64,000 bases of DNA from Pelagibacteraceae bacterium (GCA_008638225.1 VTPP01000004.1:1-64000), one strand, 5' to 3'. Shown: positions 36,924-47,232, counted from the stretch's first letter. Numbers and translations are program-made. The notes: generated from the sequence alone by a model not told the origin.

Positions 36924-39202
36924 CTTGAAAATTGTTTAGAAAGCTTTTTAATTTCAAGCTTCTTTATCTTAAAAACGAATTCTTGCTTTACAGCGTCAAC
37001 GATAACCAACCCACCTTCTACTAATTTTCCATGAATAATTTCATTTGCTAATATTTTTTTTATTTTGTCGTCAATTAAGCGAGCAACAGGTCTAGCTCCC
37101 ATTGTTTTGCTATAACCAAGTTCACATATTAAGTCACAAGCTGATTCTGATAATTCTATTGTCACATCTCTGGCATTTAATTGAGTTTCCAATTCCAATA
37201 CAAATTTACTTACAATTTTTTTAATTACAGATTTGTCTAAATGATTGAATCTTATTAAAGAATCTAGTCGATTTCTAAACTCAGGTGAAAAAATTTTATT
37301 GATAGTTTCTATATCAATTTGCTGATCTTTGTTTTTTACAAAGCCGATTTCATTTTTTTCTAGATCTGTAGCTCCAGCGTTTGTAGTTAATATTAGTACA
37401 ATATTTCTAAAATCTATTTTTTTACCATTTTGATCTGTTAAAATTCCATAATCCATTATTTGCAATAATATATTATAAATATCTTGATGAGCTTTTTCTA
37501 TTTCGTCTATTAACAAAATAGCGTGAGGATTTTTTTCAACTGACTCGGAAAGCAAACCTCCCTGATCAAAACCAACATATCCAGGAGGTGCACCAATAAG
37601 TTTAGATATAGTATGCCTTTCAGAGTATTCTGACATGTCAAAACGAATTAGTTCTACGCCAAGTGTATTGGCAAGTTGTTTTGCTAACTCTGTTTTTCCC
37701 ACACCAGTTGGACCACTAAATAAGTAACTACCAATTGTTTTTCTGGAGTCTCTCAATCCAGATCTTGATAATTTAATTGAACTGGCTAGTGCATCAATAG
37801 CGTGATCTTGTCCATATATTAATCTTTTTAAATTCTTATCTAAATCTTTAAGATAATTTCTATCGTCCAGCGTGATGTTTTTTTCTGGTATTTTGGTCAT
37901 CTTAGAAACAATTTTTTCCACATCCCCTTCTGTTAAAATTTCTTTTTTTTGATCATGTGGTTTTAATGACTCGAATGAACCAAGTTCATCAATAATGTCT
38001 ATGGATTTATCTGGTAGTTTTTTATTTCCAATATATTTAAAAGAAAGATCTACTGATGCTCTAATCGCTTCATCTGAATATTTAACTTTATGAAATGACT
38101 CATATTTATTTTTTAATCCATACATAATTTTATAAGCCTCTTCTACAGTAGGTTCTGCGACATCGATCTTTTGAAATCTTCTTTGTAATGCTCGGTCTTT
38201 TTCAAAATGTTGTCTATATTCAACAAAGGTAGTGGAGCCTACGCATCTAATTTGGCCTGATTGCAAAGCCGGTTTCAACATGTTAGCTGCGTCCATAGAA
38301 TTACCAGATGTAGAACCGGTTCCAATTAATGAGTGAATCTCATCAATAAAAAGGATAAATTTTTTATTTTTTTCAATTTCATTTATAATACCCTTTAATC
38401 TCTCTTCAAAATCACCTCGATAACGTGTTCCAGCAATTAGAACTCCCATATCCAATGAGTATATGACGTTATCCTTTAAAACATCTGGAACTTGGTTATG
38501 AAAAATTTTATTGGCCAATCCTTCAACGATGGCTGTTTTTCCAACTCCAGGATCACCAACTAATAAAGGATTATTTTTAGTTCTTCTGCAAAGAATTTGT
38601 GTTATTCGTTCGATCTCTTGTGTTCTTCCTACTAAAGCATCTATATTATTTTTTTCAGCTTTTTGGATTAGATTAATACAATATGTGTCTAAAGCAGAGT
38701 TTTTAACTGAATTACTTGTTTTATGTGAGGAGCTAAAATGGTCTGTGTAAGAAAAATTATCAATTTTCGTAATACCATGAGATATAAAATTAACTACATC
38801 ATATCTTGTTACTTCTTGTTCTTGTAAAAAATATGTAGCATGGCTCTCACGTTCAGCAAATAAAGAAACTAAAATATTAGCTCCTGTTACTTCGTTTTTT
38901 CCAGAAGATTGCACATGAACTATAGACCTTTGAATCACTCTTTGAAATCCGGCGGTTGGCTGTGGTTCTGCTTCTTTTTCAGAATTAATAATATTATCCA
39001 ATTCATTATCTATATAAAATTCTAAATTTTCTTTTAACAAAGCGGTATCTACACTACATGCTTTCATGACATTAAGAGCGTCTGGTTCATCAGTTAATGA
39101 CAACAGCAAATGCTCTAATGTGACATACTGATGATTTTTCTCTGATGCAATTTTGAATGCTTGAGAAATAGCTTTTTCTAAAGTTTTAGTAAAAGTTGCC
39201 AT
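36920..39202 (-). CDS. clpA: ATP-dependent Clp protease ATP-binding subunit ClpA
   Basis: ClpA is the unfoldase that feeds ClpP. After an N-domain (about 1-145) come two AAA+ modules: Walker A GDPGVGKTAIVEGLA and GPTGVGKTELAKQLA, Walker B FILFIDEIH and ILLIDEIEKAH. The ClpP-docking loop is present as IGF (NEIGFVKN). The 760-aa length matches ClpA rather than ClpB, since no middle coiled coil is seen. clpS lies directly upstream, so the N-end-rule adaptor and unfoldase are co-transcribed. clpP is not in the window. Confidence 0.96.
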   Translation of the reverse strand: MATFTKTLEKAISQAFKIASEKNHQYVTLEHLLLSLTDEPDALNVMKACSVDTALLKENLEFYIDNELDNIINSEKEAEPQPTAGFQRVIQRSIVHVQSSGKNEVTGANILVSLFAERESHATYFLQEQEVTRYDVVNFISHGITKIDNFSYTDHFSSSHKTSNSVKNSALDTYCINLIQKAEKNNIDALVGRTQEIERITQILCRRTKNNPLLVGDPGVGKTAIVEGLANKIFHNQVPDVLKDNVIYSLDMGVLIAGTRYRGDFEERLKGIINEIEKNKKFILFIDEIHSLIGTGSTSGNSMDAANMLKPALQSGQIRCVGSTTFVEYRQHFEKDRALQRRFQKIDVAEPTVEEAYKIMYGLKNKYESFHKVKYSDEAIRASVDLSFKYIGNKKLPDKSIDIIDELGSFESLKPHDQKKEILTEGDVEKIVSKMTKIPEKNITLDDRNYLKDLDKNLKRLIYGQDHAIDALASSIKLSRSGLRDSRKTIGSYLFSGPTGVGKTELAKQLANTLGVELIRFDMSEYSERHTISKLIGAPPGYVGFDQGGLLSESVEKNPHAILLIDEIEKAHQDIYNILLQIMDYGILTDQNGKKIDFRNIVLILTTNAGATDLEKNEIGFVKNKDQQIDIETINKIFSPEFRNRLDSLIRFNHLDKSVIKKIVSKFVLELETQLNARDVTIELSESACDLICELGYSKTMGARPVARLIDDKIKKILANEIIHGKLVEGGLVIVDAVKQEFVFKIKKLEIKKLSKQFSS

Positions 39203-39508
39203 TTATTTAAGCTCCAAAATGCACTTTAAAGGGAAATTATTTTGTTTTGAATAATTGCTAACTTGGTAAATAAGGGTCTCAGCAACATCTTTTGGATAAG
39301 TTCCTACTACAGCAGACCCCTCATTATGTATTTTCAGCATGATGAAATTAGCTTTGTAAGTAGTTAAATTAAAAAACATTACCAAAATTTTAACAACAAA
39401 TTCCATAGTTGTAAAATCATCATTCAAAATTATTACATTATAAAAACTAGGAATTTTTTCTTTTGTGGATAATTCAAGTTTTCTTGATTTATCATAAGCT
39501 TTAGACAT
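39203..39508 (-). CDS. clpS: ATP-dependent Clp protease adaptor ClpS
   Basis: ClpS delivers N-degron substrates to ClpA. Landmarks are YNVIILNDDFTTMEFVVKIL, the substrate-pocket region around NDDFTTM, and a final FPLKCILE strand that replaces the usual 'PLxCxxE'. It has 101 aa with a short disordered N-terminus. It overlaps the 3' end of ugd by eight bases and abuts clpA. Confidence 0.95.
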   Translation of the reverse strand: MSKAYDKSRKLELSTKEKIPSFYNVIILNDDFTTMEFVVKILVMFFNLTTYKANFIMLKIHNEGSAVVGTYPKDVAETLIYQVSNYSKQNNFPLKCILELK

Positions 39509-40811
39509 TAAATGGCCTTCCTATAGAATAATATTTTATTTTTTTATTTAAAAAATATTTATCTTCGTATAAATTTCTTAGATCAAAAATTTTTAAATTT
39601 TTATTTTTTATTATTTTTTCAAAATTTATATTTTTAAATTCGTCCCATTCTGTATGAATAACTAATAAATCTGAACTTTTTATAACTTCATTGGCATTTT
39701 CAAAAAAATGCACTGATTTATAAATATCCAAATTAGTTTTATTTCCTGTAGGATCGTAATAATTAACTAAGCATCCTTTTTTTATCAATGCTGGAATTAT
39801 TTTAAGACAGGAAGAGTCTCTCATATCATCCGTATTAGCCTTAAAAGTAACACCTAAAAAACCCACTATTTTCTTTTTTGGTTTTTTTAAAATTTTAATT
39901 ATTTTGGATGTTATTAATGAACTTCGAGATTCATTCGATTTTATTACTGCATTGACTAGTTGCAAATGAACTTTGTAATTACTAGCTGTTCTAGCTAATG
40001 CCTTTGTATCTTTTGGAAAACACGATCCTCCATAAGCAGGTCCGGCCCTTAAAAATCTAGAGCCAATTCTGGCATCAGTTCCTATTCCAAGAGCAATATC
40101 TTCTACATTAATTCCTGTTTGTTCACAAAGATTTGCAATCTCGTTAATAAATGTAATTTTTGTCGCTAAAAAAGCATTTGCAGCATACTTTATTAGTTCT
40201 GCTGCCCTTCTTTTAACAATAAGAAATTTTGCTCCTTTATTAATTATTGGCGCATAAAGTTTTTCCATTATAGGTGTAACTTTCTTTGAATTATTAGTTC
40301 CTATTACAACTCGATCTGGATATCTGAAATCTCGAATTGCTTCTCCTTCACGCAAAAATTCAGGGTTTGATACAACATCAAACTTTTTTCTATTATTTTT
40401 TTTTAATAAAATAGACTCAATTTTATCTCCCGTTCCAAGAGGTACTGTAGATTTGGTAATAATGATTTTATAAGAATTTAGATTTTTTGAAATAATATTT
40501 GCAACATTAAATACACCGGTTAAATCAGCTGAAGATCCATCTTTTGAACTGGGAGTTCCAACCGCTATGAATACTACATCGGAAGATCTAATTGCCTGAT
40601 TTATGTCTGATGTAAATTTAACTCTACCAGCCTTAAAATTTCTAATAACAATTTCCTCTAAACCAGGTTCGTATATTGGTATTATTCCTTGTTCTAAGTT
40701 TTTAATTTTTTCGCTATCCTTATCAACGCAGTATACATTATTACCTAAATCCGAAAAAAGAACTCCAGATACTAGACCGACATAACCAGTACCTATAAAG
40801 CAAATATTCAT
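39501..40811 (-). CDS. ugd: UDP-glucose 6-dehydrogenase
   Basis: Ugd oxidises UDP-glucose to UDP-glucuronate for surface polysaccharides. The NAD-binding start is CFIGTGYVGLVSGV, the catalytic Cys lies in YGGSCFPKDTKAL, and the C-terminal domain begins VGFLGVTFKANTDDMRDS. The protein is 436 aa. It has a TAATG overlap with galU, which supplies its UDP-glucose substrate, so the two genes form a functional pair. Confidence 0.95.
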   Translation of the reverse strand: MNICFIGTGYVGLVSGVLFSDLGNNVYCVDKDSEKIKNLEQGIIPIYEPGLEEIVIRNFKAGRVKFTSDINQAIRSSDVVFIAVGTPSSKDGSSADLTGVFNVANIISKNLNSYKIIITKSTVPLGTGDKIESILLKKNNRKKFDVVSNPEFLREGEAIRDFRYPDRVVIGTNNSKKVTPIMEKLYAPIINKGAKFLIVKRRAAELIKYAANAFLATKITFINEIANLCEQTGINVEDIALGIGTDARIGSRFLRAGPAYGGSCFPKDTKALARTASNYKVHLQLVNAVIKSNESRSSLITSKIIKILKKPKKKIVGFLGVTFKANTDDMRDSSCLKIIPALIKKGCLVNYYDPTGNKTNLDIYKSVHFFENANEVIKSSDLLVIHTEWDEFKNINFEKIIKNKNLKIFDLRNLYEDKYFLNKKIKYYSIGRPFNV

Positions 40812-41617
40812 TAGCGTGATCCGATTAATTTAAATGATTTAATATAGCCATCCATAGTTCCACAATCTAAATATGAACCTTTGAAAATGCAACCTTTGAA
40901 AGACTGACCAGCATTTAGCATCATAGACATAGCATCTGTTATTTGAATTTCACCAAGAGATCCTTTTTGAGTCTTCGAAAGATGCTTAAAAATTTTTTTA
41001 CTCAATACATATCTACCAATAATTACGAATGAAGATGGACTTTGTTTACTATTTGGCTTTTCTACTAACTTGTTGATATTAACAATATTTTTTAATTTTT
41101 TATTAAAACCAACTACACCGTATCTATTTACTATATTTTTTGGAACTTTTTTTATAGCCAATATTGATGCTTTGCTTTTGTTATGAATATTTATCAATTC
41201 TTTAGAACAGTTGTTATTAACAATAATGTCATCAGGCAAAATTAACAAAAAGTGAGATGATTTTATAAAATTTTTACAAGTATTAACAGCATCGCCAAGA
41301 CCTTTGGCAGAATTTTGATAAATAAATTTTATTTTTTTTTTATATTTACTCAAGGAATTTAGCTTATTTAATAAATCGAGATTATTTCTTATTTTTTTTT
41401 CTAGAAATAAATCTTTGTCAAAAAATTTTTTTATAATATTTTTTCTTTTAGAAATAATTAAATAAATTTTTTTAATTTTAGCATCTTCACACTCTTGAAG
41501 AATTCTTTCTAAAATTGATAACTTTCCTAGTGGCCATAATTCTTTTGGAATAACCTTTGTTAATGGTAACATCCTTGTTCCTAATCCTGCTAGTGGTATA
41601 ATTGCTTCTTTAATCAT
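40811..41617 (-). CDS. galU: UTP-glucose-1-phosphate uridylyltransferase (divergent GalU)
   Basis: This nucleotidyltransferase makes UDP-glucose for the following ugd enzyme. It shows IIPLAGLGTRMLPLTKVIPKE, GLGDAVNTCKNFI, LLILPDDI, VEKPNSKQSPSS and GEIQITDAM. At 268 aa it is about 25 residues shorter than usual, and the stretch after PKE reads LWPLGKLSILE instead of the common MLPLVDKPxI. It could prefer another sugar phosphate, but its pairing with ugd favours glucose-1-phosphate. Confidence 0.88.
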   Translation of the reverse strand: MIKEAIIPLAGLGTRMLPLTKVIPKELWPLGKLSILERILQECEDAKIKKIYLIISKRKNIIKKFFDKDLFLEKKIRNNLDLLNKLNSLSKYKKKIKFIYQNSAKGLGDAVNTCKNFIKSSHFLLILPDDIIVNNNCSKELINIHNKSKASILAIKKVPKNIVNRYGVVGFNKKLKNIVNINKLVEKPNSKQSPSSFVIIGRYVLSKKIFKHLSKTQKGSLGEIQITDAMSMMLNAGQSFKGCIFKGSYLDCGTMDGYIKSFKLIGSR

Positions 41618-41642
41618 AAATAAAGTAAAGAAATTGTCTTAA

Positions 41643-42449
41643 ATGAAAATTATAAAAAAATCTAATCAAATTAGTAGTATTTTAGATCAATATAATAATA
41701 CAGGCTTTGTGCCAACTATGGGAACGTTGCATGATGGCCATATATCCCTAATTAAAAGAAGTAAAAAAGAAAATTCAAAAACAGTAGTTAGTATTTTTGT
41801 AAATCCAAAACAGTTCAATAAAAAAAAAGATTTTATGAATTATCCTAAAAAAATAAAAAATGATATTATTTTGTGCAAGAAATACAAAGTTGACTATTTG
41901 TTTCTTCCTTCTTTTAATGAGGTGTATGGATGGAAATCATTAAAATTTAAATATCCTAAAATGACAAAATTTATGGAACATAAATTTAGAAAAAATCATT
42001 TTAAAGGAGTGCTGGATGTAATGTCGAAATTACTTTCAATTATAAAAAATACAAAAGTTTACATGGGTGAAAAAGATTATCAACAACTACATATTATTAG
42101 ACAATTTTGTACAATTAACAGAATTTCATCAAAAATTATTCCATGCAAAACTGTAAGATCAAGACAAGGATATGCTTTATCTTCAAGAAATTTATTGCTT
42201 AATGAAAAAGCAAAAAAAATTATGAGCCTAGTCTACAAAATAATATTAAATTATAAATTATCTAATATTGGTAAAATATTTAACCTTAGTTTTTTACATA
42301 AAGAAATTAAAAAAACTGGAGTAAACAAAATTGATTATATTGAGAATGTTAATCTAGAAAGATTTTTGAGCTCCAAGAAAATTAATATGCATTCAAACAT
42401 ATTTATCGCTTATTACCTGGATGGAGTTAGATTAATAGATAATATTTAG
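41643..42449 (+). CDS. panC: Pantothenate synthetase
   Basis: PanC ligates pantoate and beta-alanine to give pantothenate, the CoA precursor. It has GFVPTMGTLHDGHISLI with the HIGH-like HDGHI, VSIFVNPKQFN, and a KTVRSRQGYALSSRN segment. The 268-aa length is near normal. It is divergent from galU (25-base gap) and converges with mgtE, sharing stop bases. No panB or panD is in the window. Its presence is notable given reports of pantothenate auxotrophy in standard SAR11. Confidence 0.94.
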   Translation: MKIIKKSNQISSILDQYNNTGFVPTMGTLHDGHISLIKRSKKENSKTVVSIFVNPKQFNKKKDFMNYPKKIKNDIILCKKYKVDYLFLPSFNEVYGWKSLKFKYPKMTKFMEHKFRKNHFKGVLDVMSKLLSIIKNTKVYMGEKDYQQLHIIRQFCTINRISSKIIPCKTVRSRQGYALSSRNLLLNEKAKKIMSLVYKIILNYKLSNIGKIFNLSFLHKEIKKTGVNKIDYIENVNLERFLSSKKINMHSNIFIAYYLDGVRLIDNI

Positions 42450-43828
42450 ATATTAAGTATATAACTTGCTAATCCCAAAAATGATAAAAATCCAAAAACA
42501 TCAGTTACGGTTGTAACAAAAACACTTGATGAGATTGCAGGATCAATTTTAAATTTATTCAAACCTACTGGAATTAATATTCCAAAAAGACCTGCAACAG
42601 TCATATTGATGATCATGGCTACAGCGATAAGAGCTGATAATCTTACATCTTGAAACCAAACAAAAATAGCAGCTCCAGTGATAAGGGCAAATATTAAGCC
42701 ATTAAAAAATCCTACTAAAAACTCTTTAGAAATAATTTTTCTAACGTTGCTTGATATAAGTTCTTTGGTAGCTAATAATCTAACTGTCACAGTTAAGGTT
42801 TGGGTCCCAGCGTTACCGCCCATAGACGCAACAATCGGCATTAAAATAGCTAGAGCAACAACCTTCTCTATATTTTCATTAAATGCGCTTATGACTGTTG
42901 ATGCCAAAATTGCCGTTAATAAATTTATAGTTAACCAAATAAATCTTTTTTTAGTAATACTAAAAGCGCTGTCAGATATCTCTTCGTCACTAACCCCTGC
43001 TAATCTCAATGTATCTTCCTCTGCTTCTTCCTTAATGACGGTTACAATGTCATCACCTGTAATCATACCAATTAAATGATTATTTTTGTCAACAACACCT
43101 GCTGAAAACAAACTGTACTGTTCAAAATTATAAGCAACTTGCTCCTTATCCATTTCCGCAGGTACTAAAAATTTATTATTCTTCATAATCTCGCTCATTT
43201 TAACTTCTCGTTCAGTTCGAAGTACTCTTGATGAGGCCACAGAGCCAACTGGAACATTGAGTTGATTGATAATAAAAATTTCAAAAAAATCTTTTGGTAA
43301 TTCCTTTGTTTCTCTTAAATAATCAATGGTCTGTCCTACAGTCCAACCTTGTGGGACTGCAGCAAATTCCCTCTGCATTATTCTGGCTGCAGAATCTTCT
43401 GGATAAGTGCTTAATGTTTGTTCTAATATATTTTTGTCTTCTAATGGAATTTTAGTAAGTACTTCATTTTTTTTTTGCTCGGAAAGATTTTCCACAATCT
43501 GCAGGGCATTGTCAGATTCGAGACTATTAATAATTCGTACTATTTTATCTGATGTAATTCTCTCTAAAATTTCTTTTTGTAGTTCATTTGTAAGTTCAAC
43601 TATTACATTAGGGTTAATAGTAAAATTATTCAAATCAAATAACTGAAATCTTTTTTTTTCTGGCAAATTTGACACAATTTCAGCAACATCTGAAATATGA
43701 AGCTTTGAAAGCAATAAATTGACTTCGTCAACATTTTTATTGTCAATTTTGTTAATTAAATCTTCTAGAAAAATATTGCTTATATTAAACTCTACTTTTG
43801 TTGATTTTATTTGGTTATTGTTTTCCAT
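42446..43828 (-). CDS. mgtE: Magnesium transporter MgtE
   Basis: MgtE is a Mg2+ channel gated by its cytoplasmic domain. Residues to about 150 are the N-domain (LLSKLHISDVAEIVSNLPE), about 150-270 tandem CBS domains (NNHLIGMITGDDIVTVIKEEAEEDT), and about 290-460 five membrane helices including the pore helix with PIVASMGGNAGTQTLTVTVR. The protein is full length. It is divergent from lipB with a 27-base gap. Confidence 0.96.
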   Translation of the reverse strand: MENNNQIKSTKVEFNISNIFLEDLINKIDNKNVDEVNLLLSKLHISDVAEIVSNLPEKKRFQLFDLNNFTINPNVIVELTNELQKEILERITSDKIVRIINSLESDNALQIVENLSEQKKNEVLTKIPLEDKNILEQTLSTYPEDSAARIMQREFAAVPQGWTVGQTIDYLRETKELPKDFFEIFIINQLNVPVGSVASSRVLRTEREVKMSEIMKNNKFLVPAEMDKEQVAYNFEQYSLFSAGVVDKNNHLIGMITGDDIVTVIKEEAEEDTLRLAGVSDEEISDSAFSITKKRFIWLTINLLTAILASTVISAFNENIEKVVALAILMPIVASMGGNAGTQTLTVTVRLLATKELISSNVRKIISKEFLVGFFNGLIFALITGAAIFVWFQDVRLSALIAVAMIINMTVAGLFGILIPVGLNKFKIDPAISSSVFVTTVTDVFGFLSFLGLASYILNI

Positions 43829-43855
43829 AATAATAAAAGTATTTTTCTTTATATA

Positions 43856-44503
43856 ATGAATATTGAAATAAAAATCAGCAAAAAACCAATTTTATATCAA
43901 GCAGCAATTGATTTCTTAGAAGAAAGAGCTTTTAATATTCACTCGAATAAGGGTCGTGAACTTATTTGGATTCTTGAGCATCAGGATATCTATACTTGTG
44001 GAACAAGTGGAAAAGACTTTGAATTACTTGAAAAAAACTTTTTGCCTACTATTAAAACAAACAGAGGTGGCAAATGGACGTATCACGGCAAAGGCCAGAA
44101 AGTTGTTTATTTTGTTTTGGATTTGAACAAACGTGGTAGAGAAATCAAACAATTAGTCAGAAATGTAGAAAATTGGATTATAGAGACTTTAAAGGTTTTT
44201 AAAATAAACTCATATAACGATCCAAACAATATTGGCATATGGGTAAAGAAAGATAATTTAGAATACAAAATAGCAGCTATAGGCATTAAAGTAAAAAAAT
44301 GGGTAGCTTATCATGGCTTTGCATTAAATTTAGATGTCGATATGAATAATTACAAAGCAATCATTCCTTGCGGTATAAAAGATAAAGGTTTAATTAATTT
44401 TTCTGAAATTGCAAAACTACCTAGTGAAGAAACTATCAACAAAGTAATTTTAGATAAATTTGAAAAAATTTTTATAAACCAGAATCCTTCAAAAAAACTT
44501 TAA
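43856..44503 (+). CDS. lipB: Octanoyl-[acyl-carrier-protein]:protein octanoyltransferase LipB
   Basis: LipB attaches octanoate to lipoyl domains, the first step in making lipoate. Motifs are RGGKWTYHGKGQKVVYFVLDL, the Lys in IAAIGIKVKKWVAYHGFALN and the acyl-accepting Cys in IIPCGI. I set the start at ATG 43856 (MNIEIKISK), giving 215 aa; the open frame begins at 43811 within mgtE. Its 3' end overlaps the opposing pseudouridine synthase gene by 32 bases. Confidence 0.95.
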   Translation: MNIEIKISKKPILYQAAIDFLEERAFNIHSNKGRELIWILEHQDIYTCGTSGKDFELLEKNFLPTIKTNRGGKWTYHGKGQKVVYFVLDLNKRGREIKQLVRNVENWIIETLKVFKINSYNDPNNIGIWVKKDNLEYKIAAIGIKVKKWVAYHGFALNLDVDMNNYKAIIPCGIKDKGLINFSEIAKLPSEETINKVILDKFEKIFINQNPSKKL

Positions 44504-45365
44504 ATTGGGAAGGAGCTTCAATCTTATAAGTTTTGTTTTTACCTAAATACTCAAATGTCACTTCATGACTATGTAGCATTAAAAATTTACTGTTATTTTT
44601 ATAATGAGGAATGAAATATTTATCATCACCTACAATAGGATGATTAATATGAAAAAATTGACGTCTTAACTGATGTTTTCTGCCAGTGATGGGATTGGCT
44701 TGTACATATGAAAAATCTTTATTTTTTGATAATACAAAAAAATCTGTTTCCGCTTTAAATGTTTTGACTTTAGATTTGTCTTTAAAAGTCAAATTATGAT
44801 CAAGCGTACCTTCGTTAACAGGTAGACAACCATGCAGAATAGCTAGATAATTTTTTTTAACTACTTTATTTCTAAATTGCTCAGATAAAACTTGAGCAAA
44901 AGTTCTGTTACATGCAAGAATAATTAGACCTGAAGTTTCTTTATCAATTCTATGGACTAAATAAAATTTTTTATCTTCAGAAAATTTATTCAGAATATCA
45001 ATTATATTTTTAGGTGATTTACTTCCTGATTGAACCGCAATACCAGCTGGTTTATTTAAAATCAAATAGTCTTTATTTTCAAAGATAGTATTATTTTTTA
45101 TTTCTTTATATTCATACAAGCTAGCTTGATATGAAAATTTTTTATTTTCTTCCTGTTTTTCATAATCAATATTTATGTGCACATTGTCTCCAACTTGGAG
45201 CTTATAAGAACTTTTAACTTTTTTTTTGTTAACTTTTATTTTTCCAGATCTAAGAGATTTCTCGATAAACGATTGATGAAATTTATAAACTTTATTTTTT
45301 AGCCATCTATCAATTCTAGAATTTTCGTAATCCACCTCAATTACAAACTGCTCACTAATTATCAT
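44472..45365 (-). CDS. RluC/RluD-family 23S rRNA pseudouridine synthase
   Basis: This enzyme isomerises specific uridines in 23S rRNA. An N-terminal S4 domain (SRIDRWLKNKVYK, LRSGKIKVNKKKV) precedes the catalytic domain with the active Asp in LVHRIDKETSGLIILA and an RKHQLRRQFFHINHPIVGD segment. Choice between RluC and RluD cannot be made from sequence alone; gene order (crcB-rluC) in alphaproteobacteria favours RluC. The protein is 297 aa. It has a TAATG overlap with crcB. Confidence 0.9.
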   Translation of the reverse strand: MIISEQFVIEVDYENSRIDRWLKNKVYKFHQSFIEKSLRSGKIKVNKKKVKSSYKLQVGDNVHINIDYEKQEENKKFSYQASLYEYKEIKNNTIFENKDYLILNKPAGIAVQSGSKSPKNIIDILNKFSEDKKFYLVHRIDKETSGLIILACNRTFAQVLSEQFRNKVVKKNYLAILHGCLPVNEGTLDHNLTFKDKSKVKTFKAETDFFVLSKNKDFSYVQANPITGRKHQLRRQFFHINHPIVGDDKYFIPHYKNNSKFLMLHSHEVTFEYLGKNKTYKIEAPSQFKVFLKDSGL

Positions 45366-45736
45366 TAAAGTAAATTTGATAATTTATAACCCAGAATAAA
45401 AAATAATAATCCAAAGAACACAGAGACAAAAATATAAGTAGCAGTTTGCATATATAAAGATTTATTTATTAAATTAAATAAATCCATTGAAAAAGTTGAA
45501 AAAGTTGTAAAGCCACCCAACAATCCTATAACTATAGAAATTCTAACAGTCTCATTAATTATTCCTTTGTCAAATAATGCAATACAATAACCAATAAAAA
45601 ATGAGCCAAGAAGGTTCACAATTACTGTGCTTATTGGGAAGTTTGAGTAGAAAAATTTAGGAGTAATAACAAATAAAAAATATCTCAAAACACTTCCAGC
45701 TGCTCCAAATAAAGCAACCAGTAGATAGGGTTTCAT
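45365..45736 (-). CDS. crcB: Fluoride exporter CrcB/Fluc
   Basis: This small membrane channel exports fluoride. The 123-aa protein has four hydrophobic segments with FGAAGSVLRYFLF, the STVIVNLLGSFFIGY pore segment and GLLGGFTTFSTFSMD. It overlaps rplQ's stop by one base, so it would be read through from the ribosomal alpha operon. No fluoride riboswitch is possible at this junction. Confidence 0.93.
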   Translation of the reverse strand: MKPYLLVALFGAAGSVLRYFLFVITPKFFYSNFPISTVIVNLLGSFFIGYCIALFDKGIINETVRISIVIGLLGGFTTFSTFSMDLFNLINKSLYMQTATYIFVSVFFGLLFFILGYKLSNLL

Positions 45737-46212
45737 TATTTTTTGCTAGTTTTTTTTACTTCTTTGGGATCAGTAGATATATTCTTTGCTTCTGGATTTT
45801 CTTTATCATTTGTTTTTTTTTGAACAGGTCCAGAATCTTGACCCTTAGCATTAAAATCTTTATCTACCAATTCAATATAAGCCGTAGGTGCATTGTCACC
45901 AAAACGAAAACCGGATTTTACAACTCTGCAATATCCACCTTTTCTATTCTCATACCTTTTTAGTAAAGTGGTAGTTAATTTTATTACAGATGATTTATCT
46001 TGTAATTTGGAAAAAAGTGTTTTTTTTGCAGCTAAAGTATTTTTTTTACCGATCGTGATAACCTTATCGATGATCGATTTCAATTCTTTAGCTTTTGGAA
46101 CAGTAGTTTGAATTTGTTCATGCTTAATTAATGAATTTAGCATATTTTGAAACATAGCTTTTCTGTGTTCGGACGTTCTATTTAATTTTCTATGTCCGTG
46201 CCCGTGTCTCAT
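45736..46212 (-). CDS. rplQ: 50S ribosomal protein L17
   Basis: The core starts [20 protein letters not shown], the family signature, and includes [16 protein letters not shown]. The 158 aa include a C-terminal tail of about 36 residues rich in Lys, Asp and Asn that is absent from E. coli L17 and probably disordered. It lies three bases after rpoA, at the end of the alpha operon, where it helps to shape the polypeptide exit side of the large subunit. Confidence 0.96.
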   Translation of the reverse strand: MRHGHGHRKLNRTSEHRKAMFQNMLNSLIKHEQIQTTVPKAKELKSIIDKVITIGKKNTLAAKKTLFSKLQDKSSVIKLTTTLLKRYENRKGGYCRVVKSGFRFGDNAPTAYIELVDKDFNAKGQDSGPVQKKTNDKENPEAKNISTDPKEVKKTSKK

Positions 46213-46215
46213 AGT

Positions 46216-47232
46216 TTATTTATATTCTTCCTCTAATTTTTTAGATAATTCAGCAATATTTTCTGGTGGCCAATTAGGAATTTCAATTCCTAAGTATAAC
46301 GACATACCTGATAGTACTTCTTTAATTTCATTTAAAGATTTTCTTCCAAAATTAGGAGTTCTAAGCATTTCTCCTTCCGTTTTTTGAACAAGATCACCGA
46401 TATAGATAATATTATCATTCTTTAAACAATTCATGGATCGAACGGAAAGCTCTAATTCATCAACTCTTCTAAGAAGGTTTTTATTAAATTCAGGCTCACT
46501 TTGGGTAGGTTGAGCAATAACTTCTTTTGGTTCATCAAAATTTATAAATAAGGACAACTGATCTTGCAATATTCTTGCAGCAAAAGCTAAACAATCGTCT
46601 GCCGCAACAGATCCATTAGTTTCAATTTCCATTGTTAATTTATCGTAATCAATCGACAAACCTTCCCTAGTGTTTGATACATTATAAGAAACTCGTTTAA
46701 CTGGACTATAAACTGAATCGATAGGTATAAGACCTAATGGTGAGTCTTTTTCTCTATTTTTATCAGCAGAAACATATCCTTTTCCAGTATTAACAACTAA
46801 TTCCATGTAGATTTTTGTATTTTCATCTAAATTACAAATAACTTGTTCAGGATTTAAAATCTCTATATCAGGATTAGGGTTAAGCATTTTAGCAGTAATC
46901 TCGCCTGGTCCTTTTGCATCTAAAATTAATTTTTTTGGTCCGTTAGAATTTAATTTTAACGATAAAGATTTAACATTTAACACAATGTCAGTAACATCTT
47001 CTCTTACTCCATTAATTGAAGAAAATTCATGAAGCACTCCGTCAATTTGAATAGCTGTAACAGCTGTGCCTTGAATGGATGATAACAAAACTCTTCTTAA
47101 TGCATTACCAAGAGTTAGCGCAAAACCTCTTTCTAAAGGCTCAACTACTATTTTAGCAAATTTTTTATCATCACTTGCTTGAATATCTATTTTAGAAGGT
47201 TTGATTAATTCTTTCCAATTTTTGTCTATCAA
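46216..47232 (-). CDS. rpoA: DNA-directed RNA polymerase subunit alpha
   Basis: RpoA dimerises to start RNA polymerase assembly and contacts activators and UP elements. The N-terminal domain has [26 protein letters not shown] (landmark [13 protein letters not shown]); the C-terminal domain ends with [19 protein letters not shown]. It has 338 aa. The start is a TTG at 47232, preceded six bases away by AGGAG (47243-47239); no nearer ATG fits the conserved [11 protein letters not shown]-terminus. This is a rare case here of a strong Shine-Dalgarno paired with a weak start codon. Confidence 0.96.
   Translation of the reverse strand: MIDKNWKELIKPSKIDIQASDDKKFAKIVVEPLERGFALTLGNALRRVLLSSIQGTAVTAIQIDGVLHEFSSINGVREDVTDIVLNVKSLSLKLNSNGPKKLILDAKGPGEITAKMLNPNPDIEILNPEQVICNLDENTKIYMELVVNTGKGYVSADKNREKDSPLGLIPIDSVYSPVKRVSYNVSNTREGLSIDYDKLTMEIETNGSVAADDCLAFAARILQDQLSLFINFDEPKEVIAQPTQSEPEFNKNLLRRVDELELSVRSMNCLKNDNIIYIGDLVQKTEGEMLRTPNFGRKSLNEIKEVLSGMSLYLGIEIPNWPPENIAELSKKLEEEYK

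Noticed and set aside
42678-43079. Plus-strand frame of 133 codons opposite mgtE
   Set aside because: It mirrors the membrane helices of MgtE and has no homologous pattern of its own.
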